Shown: piece after piece, positions 53,501 to 62,328 of the stretch
How positions within the stretch are numbered: position 1 is the stretch's first letter
How the letters are laid out: each line of letters begins with the position of its first letter
DNA from: Volvox africanus
Lineage: Eukaryota; Chlorophyta; Chlorophyceae; Chlamydomonadales; Volvocaceae
Reading direction: 5' to 3'
NCBI GenBank assembly: GCA_030268105.1
Contig: BSDZ01000120.1
Location: 310,001-374,000 of the forward strand
DNA length: 64,000 nucleotides
The notes under the pieces: model-generated
Database searches by the model: none
Seen by the model: only the letters and a program-made list of their open reading frames with translations
What the model was told of the DNA's origin: nothing
Made by a program: the position numbers and the translations under genes

Positions 53501-54648
53501 AGAGTGGTGGTCCAGGCCTCGTCTGTCGTTTGCACAAAGCGTTGTACGGCTTGCGCCAGGCCTCGCGCGCCTGGAACAAGACCTTGCATGAGAAGTTGAT
53601 TCAGATGGGTTTTGAGGTGTCCAATGCGGACCCAAGCCTATACATACGTCGTGATCTAGATGGTCAGATATGCACGTACTTGTTAGTGTACGTAGATGAC
53701 GTATTAATTGCATCTCACGATGAGCAGACCGTTTTGGAGGTGAAAGAGGAGATCAAGCAGTTGTATGAATGCCGTGACATGGGGGAAGCGGAGGTGTTTT
53801 GGGGTTTAGTCATCAAGCGGGACCGTGAGACCCGCACCCTCACAGTGTCGCAGGAACACATGATCCATGAGCTGATCGAGCGGTATGGCATGGTTAATGC
53901 AGATCCAAGATCCATTCCCATGAGCCCGGGGACGATCCTGATGCGGGCTGCTGACGGGGAAGTTTTGGATCGCTCGCGATATCCGTACATTGAGCTGGTA
54001 GGCAGCTTGATGTACATCACAAATTGCACCCGGCCTGACATTGCACAAGCCGTGGGAGTCCTCACACGCCACATGTCAGCACCCACTGAGCAGCACTGGA
54101 GAGCTGCGAAGGCGGTAGTTCGCTTCTCGCTGGCAACACCTCAGTGCGGCATCGTTTTTGGTGGCGAACGTGTTGAAGAAGGTTTAATTGGTTATACAGA
54201 TTCAGATTATGCAGGATGCATTGAGAGCCACAAGTCAACTGGTGGTTACGTTTTCACTTTGCATGGAGGCTCAGTGAGTTGGTCGAGCAGGCTACAGCGT
54301 ACAGTTACGAGTTCGACCATGGAAGCGGAATACGTGGCGGCATCGGAGGCTACCAAGGAGGCACTCTGGCTACGTCTTCTGCTCTCGGAGTTGGGTTACT
54401 CGTTACGTCCGACCACCATCAACTGTGATAGCCAGTCAGCGATTAAGATCACGAAGAACCCAGTAATTTCAGGAAAATCAAAGCACATTGCTGTGCGATA
54501 TCACATGGTTCGTGAGCAAGTGGCACGTGGAGCGGTGGTCATGGAGGACTGTCGCAGCGACGACATGGTGGCGGATATCTTGACGAAGCCGCTGCCGTTG
54601 GAGAAGTTTGCAAAGCACCAGAAGAGCATGGGCGTGTGCAAGATCTGA
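50554..54648 (+). CDS. Copia Gag-Pol polyprotein, 1364 aa
   Basis: Single ATG-started frame ending in TGA. Gag spans about 1-240 (UBN2-like helices, DDYFRRFYKIGYKASL near 115) with zinc knuckle C226/C229/H234/C239 (CLYCNKEGHFIAEC). An Ala/Pro-rich linker at 264-298 precedes protease with D324-T-G. GAG-pre-integrase has LWHKRYGHLG at 481-490 and CKPC at 521-524. The integrase catalytic residues are D551, D614 and E650 (35 residues between the last two). An acidic linker covers 780-822. Reverse transcriptase starts near 860 (WIEAMEEEFASL), with LDVKTAFLNGDL at 959-970 and YVDD at 1046-1049. RNase H has D1216, E1257 and D1292 and ends ADILTKPLP. The order protease-integrase-RT-RNase H is diagnostic of Ty1/copia. 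Confidence 0.97.
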   Translation: MGKDEDTTKVFFGRDDYVTVTQVVNAHLERKLIDDTISDDEDVLAAIKPNDDKLARGTIKKYILPEDLLQFAGNTTARDLWVALAKKHIPNVRNFRMQIQQQLKDFEMLSGESIDDYFRRFYKIGYKASLISMKIEPEDALPHLIRGLSSDYDGVKSVLRHMESIESVDQLQDMLKTEEGELRLQRNKAREVSLMSLSRTHDGARVGPSQGAGAGNADGGRSRKACLYCNKEGHFIAECRKKANDEQRGIWRPALKGLRQKPRNPPALAAPPPAPPPVAPAAQPPAAAQAAAPPRPAQGQRRQLIARVYSSQQDDWERELWLFDTGAEVHVTGDKDKLRNYQHCGSDCKVWLKTANGSVVRPEGHGRVMFRSSCFETDVEVDVYHAPGIMGHILSLKALEGSFGPNVVLQFSGVLPHVEIGGAPAIELEKIDGLFYAEDSSYDSWMGRYGSDRCLSGKKVREELRKVKLAITKQDSNLGVLWHKRYGHLGFDALAKVASSDMVTGFGASVDDVVAAKGQFCKPCAEGKQTRQPHPSTGNVTSKRLDLVHMDLCGPLPVKSWNNAKYWVTFYDDCTKFSEVRCITDKTVVPETVKEVIKLWERQTGDKVRRIHTDRGLEYVNEELASTLRDMGIFHEKTAPYTPQQNGAAERLNRTLEECVRTMLADSGLPQEMWSEAVITANTLRNVSPTKGSNLTPWERFIGEKPDVSKLRVFGCPAYVMIPKQQRHKLDPLSVPGQFVGYAPGMSAWRVWIPKDRRVRISCDVKFDEWGVRGSMEFDASESEEEDVSGSDPEADEGNEIQEESPPEQPPEPAPQPEPELDVPIALRKSQRQNTKYAKSILGVNVDIPATYEEAIASPLVDFWIEAMEEEFASLQEKGTWSLVEKPADKQALGVKWVYSVKLDKHGVVERFKARLVVKGFMQREGVDFEEVFAPVSKHSTLRVFLAMVAADDMELHQLDVKTAFLNGDLEEEIYTVQPPGFESGGPGLVCRLHKALYGLRQASRAWNKTLHEKLIQMGFEVSNADPSLYIRRDLDGQICTYLLVYVDDVLIASHDEQTVLEVKEEIKQLYECRDMGEAEVFWGLVIKRDRETRTLTVSQEHMIHELIERYGMVNADPRSIPMSPGTILMRAADGEVLDRSRYPYIELVGSLMYITNCTRPDIAQAVGVLTRHMSAPTEQHWRAAKAVVRFSLATPQCGIVFGGERVEEGLIGYTDSDYAGCIESHKSTGGYVFTLHGGSVSWSSRLQRTVTSSTMEAEYVAASEATKEALWLRLLLSELGYSLRPTTINCDSQSAIKITKNPVISGKSKHIAVRYHMVREQVARGAVVMEDCRSDDMVADILTKPLPLEKFAKHQKSMGVCKI

Positions 54649-54659
54649 CCGCGTGGGAG

Positions 54660-54821
54660 TGTTGGAATTTGGCTTTACGAGTTCGGTCAGACTTGCCTTT
54701 ATGATGTTTTTGGTTAGAAGTCGTTTGTGTACGACTGACTATATCGGTCTCTTGTTCCTTGCCTTGAGAGCCTAGAATCTCTTGTAACATGTAAGCGATA
54801 ATACACACGAAAAGTCCAATA
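54660..54821 (+). repeat. Copia 3' LTR
   Basis: 162 bp, no difference from the 5' LTR seen. Confidence 0.93.
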
Positions 54822-54826
54822 GGATC

Positions 54827-56532
54827 TCTTCTGATGTCTGCGGAGTCGACTCCGATGGGGAATCGCGTCCCCATTATCGAAATCGGCCTCGGAGGTCGAC
54901 TGATGAAGGCGCTTGTGGATACCGGCGCCAGTGACGACTTCATCTCGGCAAAGGAGGTGACAAATTTGGGGTTGACCCCTCAGTCGTCCGATTGTGCACA
55001 GGTTGTCCTCGCTAATGGAGGAAAGCATCCCATCGTGGGCAGGATCACCCTTAGCCTATCGATAGGCCCTCTGCGTGTTAGGGCCCAACCGTATGTGCTA
55101 CAAGGTCTCTCGGAGACCGCACAATACATTCTGGGTGCCGCGACATTACGACAGTACCGCGCGCGCATCGATATGGAGTCCACCACACTTAGTTTGTGCA
55201 AAGGGAACCTATCGACTAAGGTACCTTTTCTGTCGTACCAAGATGTCACACCAGAGGAGGGCGGAACTGTTGCGGAGCCTGAGGTTAACTTCGCTTTGGC
55301 GGCGATCGTCAGCGGAAAACAAGAACCCAAGCTAATTGGGTGCAAGGAAACCGATCGAATGATAAGGAGAGGCGCCCATGTGTTGCTTGTGAGGCCACGG
55401 GTGCAGTCGAATGCTACCACCGCGCAGTCCACCGTGAAGGATCTTGAGGTCGAAGCCCTCCTGCATAAATATGCTGATGTTTTTCATGACATCCCAGGGC
55501 TCCCACCTATGCGACCTGTTGACCATACGATCCCTCTTGTGCCCGGAGCACAACCCGTTTCACGACCTATGTACAGGTTAAGCCCGTTGGAGCTGGATGA
55601 AGTGAAGCGGCAAGTGAGGGATCTGCTCGCAAAGGGTATGATTCAGCCCAGCACATCGCCATACTCTGCACCGATATTGTTTGTCGGTAAGAAGGATGGG
55701 ACGTTGCGTATGTGCATTGATTATAGAGGCTTGAATGCGACCATGATCAAAAATCGCTACCCTTTGCCGCGCGTCGATGACCTGCTCGATAAGCTGAAAG
55801 GCTCAGCTTATTTTTCCTCGATTGACCTTCAACAAGGGTATAATCAGATACGCATCGCTGCCTCTGATATTCCGAAAACCGCTTTCCGGACTCCCTTTGG
55901 TCATTTCGAGTATACGGTTTTGTCGTTTGGACTTACTAATGCGCCCGCCACATTTCAAGCAGTGATGGATCGCATGTTTAGACCGTATATCGACAGGTTC
56001 GTCGTTTGCTATTTGGATGATATTTTGATATATTCCAAAACGCGCAAGGAGCATCTGAAGCATCTCGAGCTCGTGCTTGAGGTGATGAAGCGGGAGCAAC
56101 TGTTTGCTAAACGCGCCAAGTGCTTTTGGGCGCAGCCGCAAGTGGAGTATTTGGGCCACATCGTGTCGGCCACTGGGGTCAGGATGGACCCACGGAAGGT
56201 AGCTGTGGTTCGCGAATGGCCCGCGCCTCAGAACCTCACTGAACTACGTCAGTTCTTGGGTTTGACTAACTACTTCCGTAAGTTTATTAAAAATTACTCC
56301 ATTATTGCGGCCCCGCTTACAAATTTGACGAAGAAAGGAGGTTTCGTTTCTCTCGAAGCTTGGACACCTGCGTGTCAGCGGGCATTCGAAGAGCTCATGC
56401 GAATCGTCGTCGACGACGTTACCCTCTCTTTCCCTGACTACTCGTTGCCTTTCCGTGTTGAAGTTGTATCGGATGCTTCCTTGCATGGAAGCGGCGCTGT
56501 ATTGTTACAGGAAGGACGACCGATCGCCTTCA
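54827..56532 (+). pseudogene. pol: A3 pol, right part (protease, reverse transcriptase, RNase H start)
   Basis: Continues after the copia target duplication: protease ALVDTGASDDFIS near 54912, reverse transcriptase [32 protein letters not shown] and CYLDDILIYS, then RNase H VVSDASLHGSGAVLLQEGRP, cut at GRPIAF by the R3 LTR. The frame is open throughout (it overlaps into the LTR until 56690). The rest of A3 pol is not seen on the far side of R3. Confidence 0.9.
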
Positions 56533-57348
56533 TGTTGTATCCTTCCTTCTTCGATTATGCACTGATTCTGCACGTCCCAGTATCAGCTTCACGTGCATGG
56601 TGCTTACGAACAGCAAGACACTTCAGTGCGAGCAAAGTGACAGTGGAAGACTCAACAACAAGGAAAGATTCAACTTACAATAGTCTTTGATTACAGATTG
56701 GTAGTCGGCCATCAGACCCCGTGGGCAATGTTCATCATCCGGCTGAAGATGCTATGCTGGAATAGCTCAGGCCGAATATAAATGCATAAAACGTATATAT
56801 CAGAATCAGACCGAGTAAAGTACACGAGTACTTGACCCCAAATAGCGTCAAGCCGACTTCGGTCTCTAGGCGGCCGTCCTCGCACCTATCACGTCGCGAT
56901 ATCGGGATGCAGTACAGGTTCTCACTGGATTACGATCTCAAGTGTGAGTACCTTGACAACACTGCTCTAAATATCGTATCATCCGTGATATTATTGAATG
57001 CAACGCATGCAATATGCAAGGGTCCGAATATCAATATTTGGTTGCCGACCCAACCATCGCGATCGTCGCCTTCTTGCATACGCGTATGGTTTGTGACGTA
57101 AATTGGGTAATAACATTTAAAGTATTATTACGCGATATATTATGCCAATGGATAGATCGTGCATTAATTATCAGCTTCGAGTCAAACATGTTGACCGACA
57201 GCGCGATGTCGTGGATGATAATGCGACATGCCTGATTAGCCAGATATACTCGAGTATATCATGCTAATATACTGGTATTATGCGTTATGGTGTTTGAATG
57301 CATCGCGGCCTTCATGAATGTAAACGGTGATCGAATCCGCATACAACA
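56533..57348 (-). repeat. LTR of family A (second subtype), 3' LTR of R3
   Basis: 816 bp in inverse orientation, same subtype as 48558-49372. Confidence 0.9.
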
Positions 57349-57407
57349 ACTATCCCCCTTCCCGTATGCAGCGTCCTTGCTGCATCGAACAGCATCAACT
57401 GCAAGGA

Positions 57408-60023
57408 TCATTGGGTTTGCGTGGCACGAAGACGAGCTTCCTCCAATATGGGCTTCATTTCCGGCGAGAAGTTACGCATTGGCTCCCACGAATTATGCTC
57501 GCTCGAATAGCCAGTCCACTTGACCAGATACTCATGCACCTTCCGCTTTCGTCGTTGTCGACCAATGCGACGAACCCGATAATCCAAAATGCGTTCCACA
57601 TCATACACCTTTTGCTTGCCTGCGATCCAGGTCTCGGGACCGGGGTCCATTACTGCAGGGGCATCGGTGTCGTTTGTAACGGGTACTGTGCCGCGATAAG
57701 GGCGGATTAAAGAAATATGGAATGTGGGGTGGATATTCATGTCAGAAGGTAGGGATAGCTCCACAGCTACATTCCCTACCATGCGAACAACGGGATATGG
57801 GCCGATCCAGCGAGATAACAATTTACGGGACCCGTCAGTGAGCGAACGCAAGTTCTTAGTGCTCAATAATAACATTTGTCCCACCGAAAATGTTACGTCC
57901 CGTTTGGATTTATTATAATAGTCCGTCGTCCGTTGTTGTGCTGCGTCCAGGCATGCCTTCGCATCTGTCATGCGGGATAGGAACGACTTGGCAAAGGTTT
58001 TAGCCGCGGGAATATTTATCTCCAACTCTCGCCACACGGGTAGTGCAGGATGGAATCCATAATTCAGAAAGAAAGGGCTTTGACCTGTGGAGCGGTTAAC
58101 AGCGTTGTTAAGCGCGAATTCTGCCGAAGTCAGAAACGTATCCCAAACAGAGGGTGTGCGTCCCGCGAAATTCCTCAACATGTCGCCCAGTGTGCGATTT
58201 GTGCGTTCGGTTTGCCCATTGGATTGTGGATGATATGCTGTGCTCAAATGAACGCGCATACCAACGAGTTGACATAGCGCTTCCCAAAACTTAGACGTGA
58301 ATTGCCCGCCACGATCGGATATCACATTTTTAGGAACGCCATGCAATCGGACCACATTATCGAAAAATAATCGTGCTGTTTGCTCAGCGGTGCAAGACGA
58401 GGTGCAGGGGGCTAAATGAACCATCTTGGTCAAACGATCGACCATTACGAACACCGAGTTGTATCCCCCCTCAGTTTTGGGCAGCGCGACTACGAAGTCC
58501 ATAGAGACACTTTCCCAAGGAGCATTGGGTATAGGTAAAGGTTGTAATAAACCCTGGCCCTTACCGGATAGTGCTTTATTGCACTGACATAAACTGCACC
58601 TTTGCACGAAATTTTCCGCATCCTTCACCTCGCGCGGCCACCAGAATGAGCGTCGTACAAGCTCTGCCAATCGCGTGCTTCCAGGATGTCCTGCTAACGG
58701 GTCCTCGTGGAACCGTGCAAGAATATCGTAGCGTAAAGCGTCGTTGGGCACGACGATTTGTGTGGTCGAGCCATCCTGCCGTATCCACAAATCGTTGCAC
58801 TTCTGCAAATGTTCCACATTGTTGGGTGAAGCGAACCATGGATCCACTTCATATGCCGCCTTGAGTCACTGCGCCAGGTCCGTTGCTATCGGCACCTCCT
58901 GGCTGCGCGAGCGAGTGACTGGTGCTGCCAAAATAGCAGCATGCAATGAGGGATGTCAACTGAGGGCGTCAGCAATATTAATCCTGCCGGCGATATATTC
59001 CCACGTGCAGTCGAAACGAGATAGATACTCCATCCATCGAGCTTGTCGTCGGTTAAGCGTAGGGACACTCTGCAGGAATGTCAGCGGCTTATGATCGGTC
59101 TTTAGTATAAAAGGGCGACCCTCAAGGTAACAGCGCCATTCCTTCAAAGCATGTAGAGCTGCCAACAGCTCCTGCTCTCCAGTTGTATATCGGGCCTCCG
59201 CACCCGAGAACTTCTTACTCGTGAAGGCGATCGGTCGTCCTTCCTGTAACAATACAGCGCCGCTTCCATGCAAGGAAGCATCCGATACAACTTCAACGCG
59301 GAAAGGCAACGAGTAGTCAGGGAAAGAGAGGGTAACGTCGTCGGCGACGATTCGCTTGAGCTCTTTGAATGCCTGCTGACACGCGGGTGTCCAGGCTTCA
59401 AGAGAAACGAAACCTCCTTTCTTCGTCAAATTCGTAAGCGGGGCCGCAATAATGGAGTAATTCTTAATAAACTTACGGAAGTAGTTAGTCAAACCCAAGA
59501 ACTAGCGTAGTTCGGTGAGGTTCTGAGGCGCGGGCCATTCACGAACCACAGCTACCTTCCATGGGTCCATCCTGACCCCAGTGGCCGACACGATGTGGCC
59601 CAAATACTCCACTTGCGACTGCGCCCAAAAATACTTGGCGCATTTAGCAAACAGTTGCTCCCGCTTCATCACCTCAAGCACGAACTTGAGATGCTTCAGG
59701 TGCTCCTCGCGCGTCTTGGAATAAATTAAAATATCATCCAAGTAACAAACGATGAACCTGTCGATATACGGTCTGAACATGCAATCCATCACTACTTGAA
59801 ATGTGGCGGGCACATTAGTAAGTCCAACTGACAAGACCGTGTACTCGAAGTGACCAAAGGGAGTCTGGAAAGCGGTTTTCGGACTATCAGAGGCAACGAT
59901 GCGTATCTGATTATACCCTTGTCGAAGGTCAATCGAGGAAAAAGAAGCTGATCCTTTCAGCTTATCGAACAGGTCATTGACGCGCGGCAAAGGGTAGCGA
60001 TTTTCAATCGTAGTCGCATTCAA
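57408..60023 (-). pseudogene. pol: R3 pol: reverse transcriptase, RNase H, integrase, chromodomain
   Basis: Read from 60023: [48 protein letters not shown] follows at 59502-59504. RNase H at 59498-58956 is complete (ILKTDHKPLTFLQS), unlike R1/R2, and ends at TGA 58956-58958 (CGA in other copies). Another TGA at 58866-58868 also replaces CGA. Integrase and chromodomain are open from 58847 to 57408 (CSLCQCNKALSG, SMDFVVALP, NVISDRGGQF, QSNGQTERTNRTL, HEYLVKWTGYSSEHNSWEP). Because RNase H is intact here, the RNase H deletion shared by R1 and R2 arose after the lineage split from R3. Confidence 0.88.
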
Positions 60024-60680
60024 GCCCCTTCAATCAATGCACATACGCAACGTCTCATCCTTCTCACCGACAAACAATATCAGTGCAGAGTATGGCAATG
60101 TGCTGGGCCGAACCATACCCTTTGCGAGCAGATCCCCCACTTGCCGCTTCATCCGCTCTACGGTAGCGATGTTACCCTGTACATAGGTTATGAAACGGGT
60201 TGTGCTCGGACACAAAAGGGATCTTAAGTCAGCAGGGAACATAGGTGGGAGCCCCAGGATGACATATGCATCAGTTTAATTTGGCATTAGGGGGCTGCGA
60301 CCTCAGAATCTTCGCAAGAGACTGTGCTGTGGTAGCAATCGATTGCACCCAAGGCCTCACAAGCAATTCATGGATGTTTTTCCTTATCATTTATAAGATT
60401 ATATTACACCCTCCAAGCTTGGGTTCCTTATTTCGGCGCACGGACGCCGAAATTAACCATAGGCTCCGCAACAGTTCCGCCCTCCTCTGGTGTGACATCT
60501 TGGTACGACAGACAAGGTACCTTAGGCGATAGGTTCCCTTTTGCACAATGGCCAATTGTGCTGGACTCCATATCGGTGCGCGCGCGGTACTGTCGTTATG
60601 TCACGGCACCCAATGTTTATATAGTGCTGTCTCCGAGAGACTTCGTTGCACCCATTGGGCCCTAACACACAGAGGGTCCT
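60024..60680 (-). pseudogene. R3 decayed protease/reverse-transcriptase start
   Basis: Nearly identical to 26202-26850 of R2, including the TGA after RMCID. The similarity stops at GAGGGTCCT, next to the inverted-repeat element at 60681. Confidence 0.75.
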
Positions 60681-60826
60681 CACTATAACAACAGATTCGT
60701 GCGTTAGGCTCGCGTTAGGCTGCGTTAGGGCGCGTATGTGTGCGTTTTGTGCGTTAGCGGTTGCGTTAGCCTAACGCGAGCCTAACGCAAAGGAATAGAA
60801 AACTGGACAGAACGTCTGTTATAGTG
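60681..60826. mobile_element. Short foldback element with CACTA-type ends
   Basis: Starts CACTATAACAACAG and ends CTGTTATAGTG; the outer ten bases are inverted repeats beginning CACTA, as in En/Spm-type transposons. Inside, a 21-bp perfect inverted repeat (60701-60721 with 60768-60788) is built from the word GCGTTAGGC. No 3-bp target duplication is evident (CCT left, CGT right). No coding capacity. Confidence 0.5.
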
Positions 60827-61090
60827 CGTCGTTTTCAAGTTCGTTTAAATGAAAACAATATTTATAATGATTATAAAAGTTCCCTGTAATTTTTATTACG
60901 TTTCGTGGTGCTCGAAAATCGGGGGCTTGCGTATGTTCTAACGCGAGCCTAACGCAAACCTAACGCACGCGATCGCAAACCTAACGCACGCGTTAACTGT
61001 ACGCAAACAGCTTGCGTATATCTTGCGTACATTGCGTTACCATACGCACGTAACGCACTGTAACGCAGTTTACGCAAAGTTTATGTAGAT
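60827..61090. repeat. Dispersed GCGTTAGG/TTGCG words
   Basis: Many copies of CCTAACGCA, GCGTTA and TTGCGTA in both orientations, continuing the vocabulary of 60681-60826. They may be subterminal repeats of a larger transposon or a local low-complexity region. No gene. Confidence 0.5.
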
Positions 61091-62031
61091 AGCGCATAAT
61101 AAAGTTCGGAGCACGGGTTCGCCGGATTTATTTAGTTTGCTTACTTGCTCTTATTGTGCAGTAGCATTGGAGACTTTGTGCATTAAATATCTTCAAAGTT
61201 AATTTCAATTTAGGATAGCGCTATGAATACTAGTCGTTGTACAAGAGATTGCTCTGGTGAACGCTTGTTAACATCGCTAAATCACTACCATTATATGGAT
61301 TTAGAACCTGTAAATGTGGCTTACTTTTTAACATAAAACTCTGAAGTGCCACACATGGCTGTTCATGGCTACCTTTCTAATGATGGAAGGGTTTCTAATT
61401 ATTAAGCAGCAAGCTGCCGGAGTTAGCAAGCGTGGGTAAGGATCGCGGAAAGTTGGCAACAGCAAACCTTACACAGTAGCCAGGCAACAATGTTGCCAGA
61501 TGGAGACCCAAACAAACTCACCAAGAGCCACAGTTACACATCGAGCAGGCCCCCAAAATTATATAGCCTTGTCCGGCAAGCACCATAGCAGCTTTGCGTA
61601 GGTGCGAAAATTGACCATGAAAATGACCATGTGTGAGACGTAATCTATGACCCCAATGCTTCCCAAATCCAGACATAAGGCAAGGAAGAATAGTTCAATC
61701 GCTGCACGGGAATGAATAGTTCAACGGATTCACGCCACAATTTTCAGCACGGTTATTATTTTATCATCGCATAAAAAAAGTCATGCACATTCCTAACCAA
61801 AATTGTTTCATGGCTCCATAAACTCCAAGCACGTTCCTAACCCAATGATTCCTCTAGACGGTGCTGTACTGAGGGCTGCCCAGAACCCTGGCCTTCCATC
61901 CCATCCCGCTGGCCCTCGCTCCCAGGTACTGGTGCAACGAAACCATCCTAACTCTCTGATGTGCTATCCATGTCCATCATGAACTTCAGAAGCTTGCGAG
62001 TACTCCTATTGTGCCTGTATGCGTGTTGAGG
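61091..62031. other. No recognisable feature
   Basis: About 940 bases of mixed composition without an open frame of note or any of the repeats described above. It probably contains the 3' untranslated or downstream region of the minus-strand exon at 62032-62328. Confidence 0.4.
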
Positions 62032-62328
62032 TCAGACAACCCTCCTAGCATTGTGAACCTGTTTCGCTACTTCGTCAACCAGTTTGGCACTTTTCCGAAG
62101 GCGGCCACGCATTTCCTCGTGCAAGAGCCTATAGTTCTCCTTGACTTCCAAGAGCTCCTTTTGCAAGCTTGCTGATCGCTCCACTCCAATTTGACATCCG
62201 TTTCCTGGCTTTGGAGCTTAAGCCGCTCCGTGTCAAGCTCGCTTTGCAGAGAAAACGAGTGTTCCTGCTCCACATGCAGGCTTTCCTCCTGCAGCTGCAC
62301 TTTCTTCCTTAGATCCTGCAGCTCACAC
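62032..62328 (-). pseudogene. Possible last exon of a host coiled-coil gene, with a frameshift
   Basis: The minus-strand exon could begin after an acceptor CTTGCTTGTAG at 62329-62339. The first frame reads CELQDLRKKVQLQEESLHVE and SLQSELDTERLKLQSQETD, a heptad-rich coiled coil. Near 62175 the coiled coil continues in another frame as LQKELLEVKENYRLLHEEMR and SAKLVDEVAKQV, ending at TGA 62032-62034. The continuity of the heptad pattern across two frames suggests a single indel (or a sequence error) in a real exon. Product unknown. A chance open frame is the alternative. Confidence 0.4.

Larger units (their letters stand above)
50303..54821 (+). mobile_element. Co1: intact Ty1/copia retrotransposon
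   Basis: 4.5 kb. It has two 162-bp LTRs that are identical by eye (50303-50464 and 54660-54821), the exact 5-bp target duplication GGATC (50298-50302 and 54822-54826), a primer site directly after the 5' LTR, one uninterrupted 1364-codon gag-pol and a short purine run GTGGGAG before the 3' LTR. Everything needed for autonomous movement appears present, so this is the youngest insertion in the window. Confidence 0.96.
56533..60680 (-). mobile_element. R3: R-type element, 5'-truncated
   Basis: Minus strand: 3' LTR (56533-57348), polypurine tract (57350-57362), pol, and the same decayed protease block as R1/R2, ending at 60680 where a CACTA-type terminus starts. No gag, leader or 5' LTR remains. 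The left flank CTTCA has no partner at the right end. Confidence 0.88.

Noticed and set aside
60670..60695. The sequence ...ATAACAACA as a remnant of the R3 5' LTR tip, parallel to B3
   Set aside because: The following GATTC does not match the left flank CTTCA, whereas CACTATAACA has an inverted partner at 60817-60826.
60681..61090. Telomere-like TTAGG repeats
   Set aside because: The word is GCGTTAGGC in both orientations with irregular spacing. A single TTAGGG occurs by chance. It is not a telomeric tandem array.
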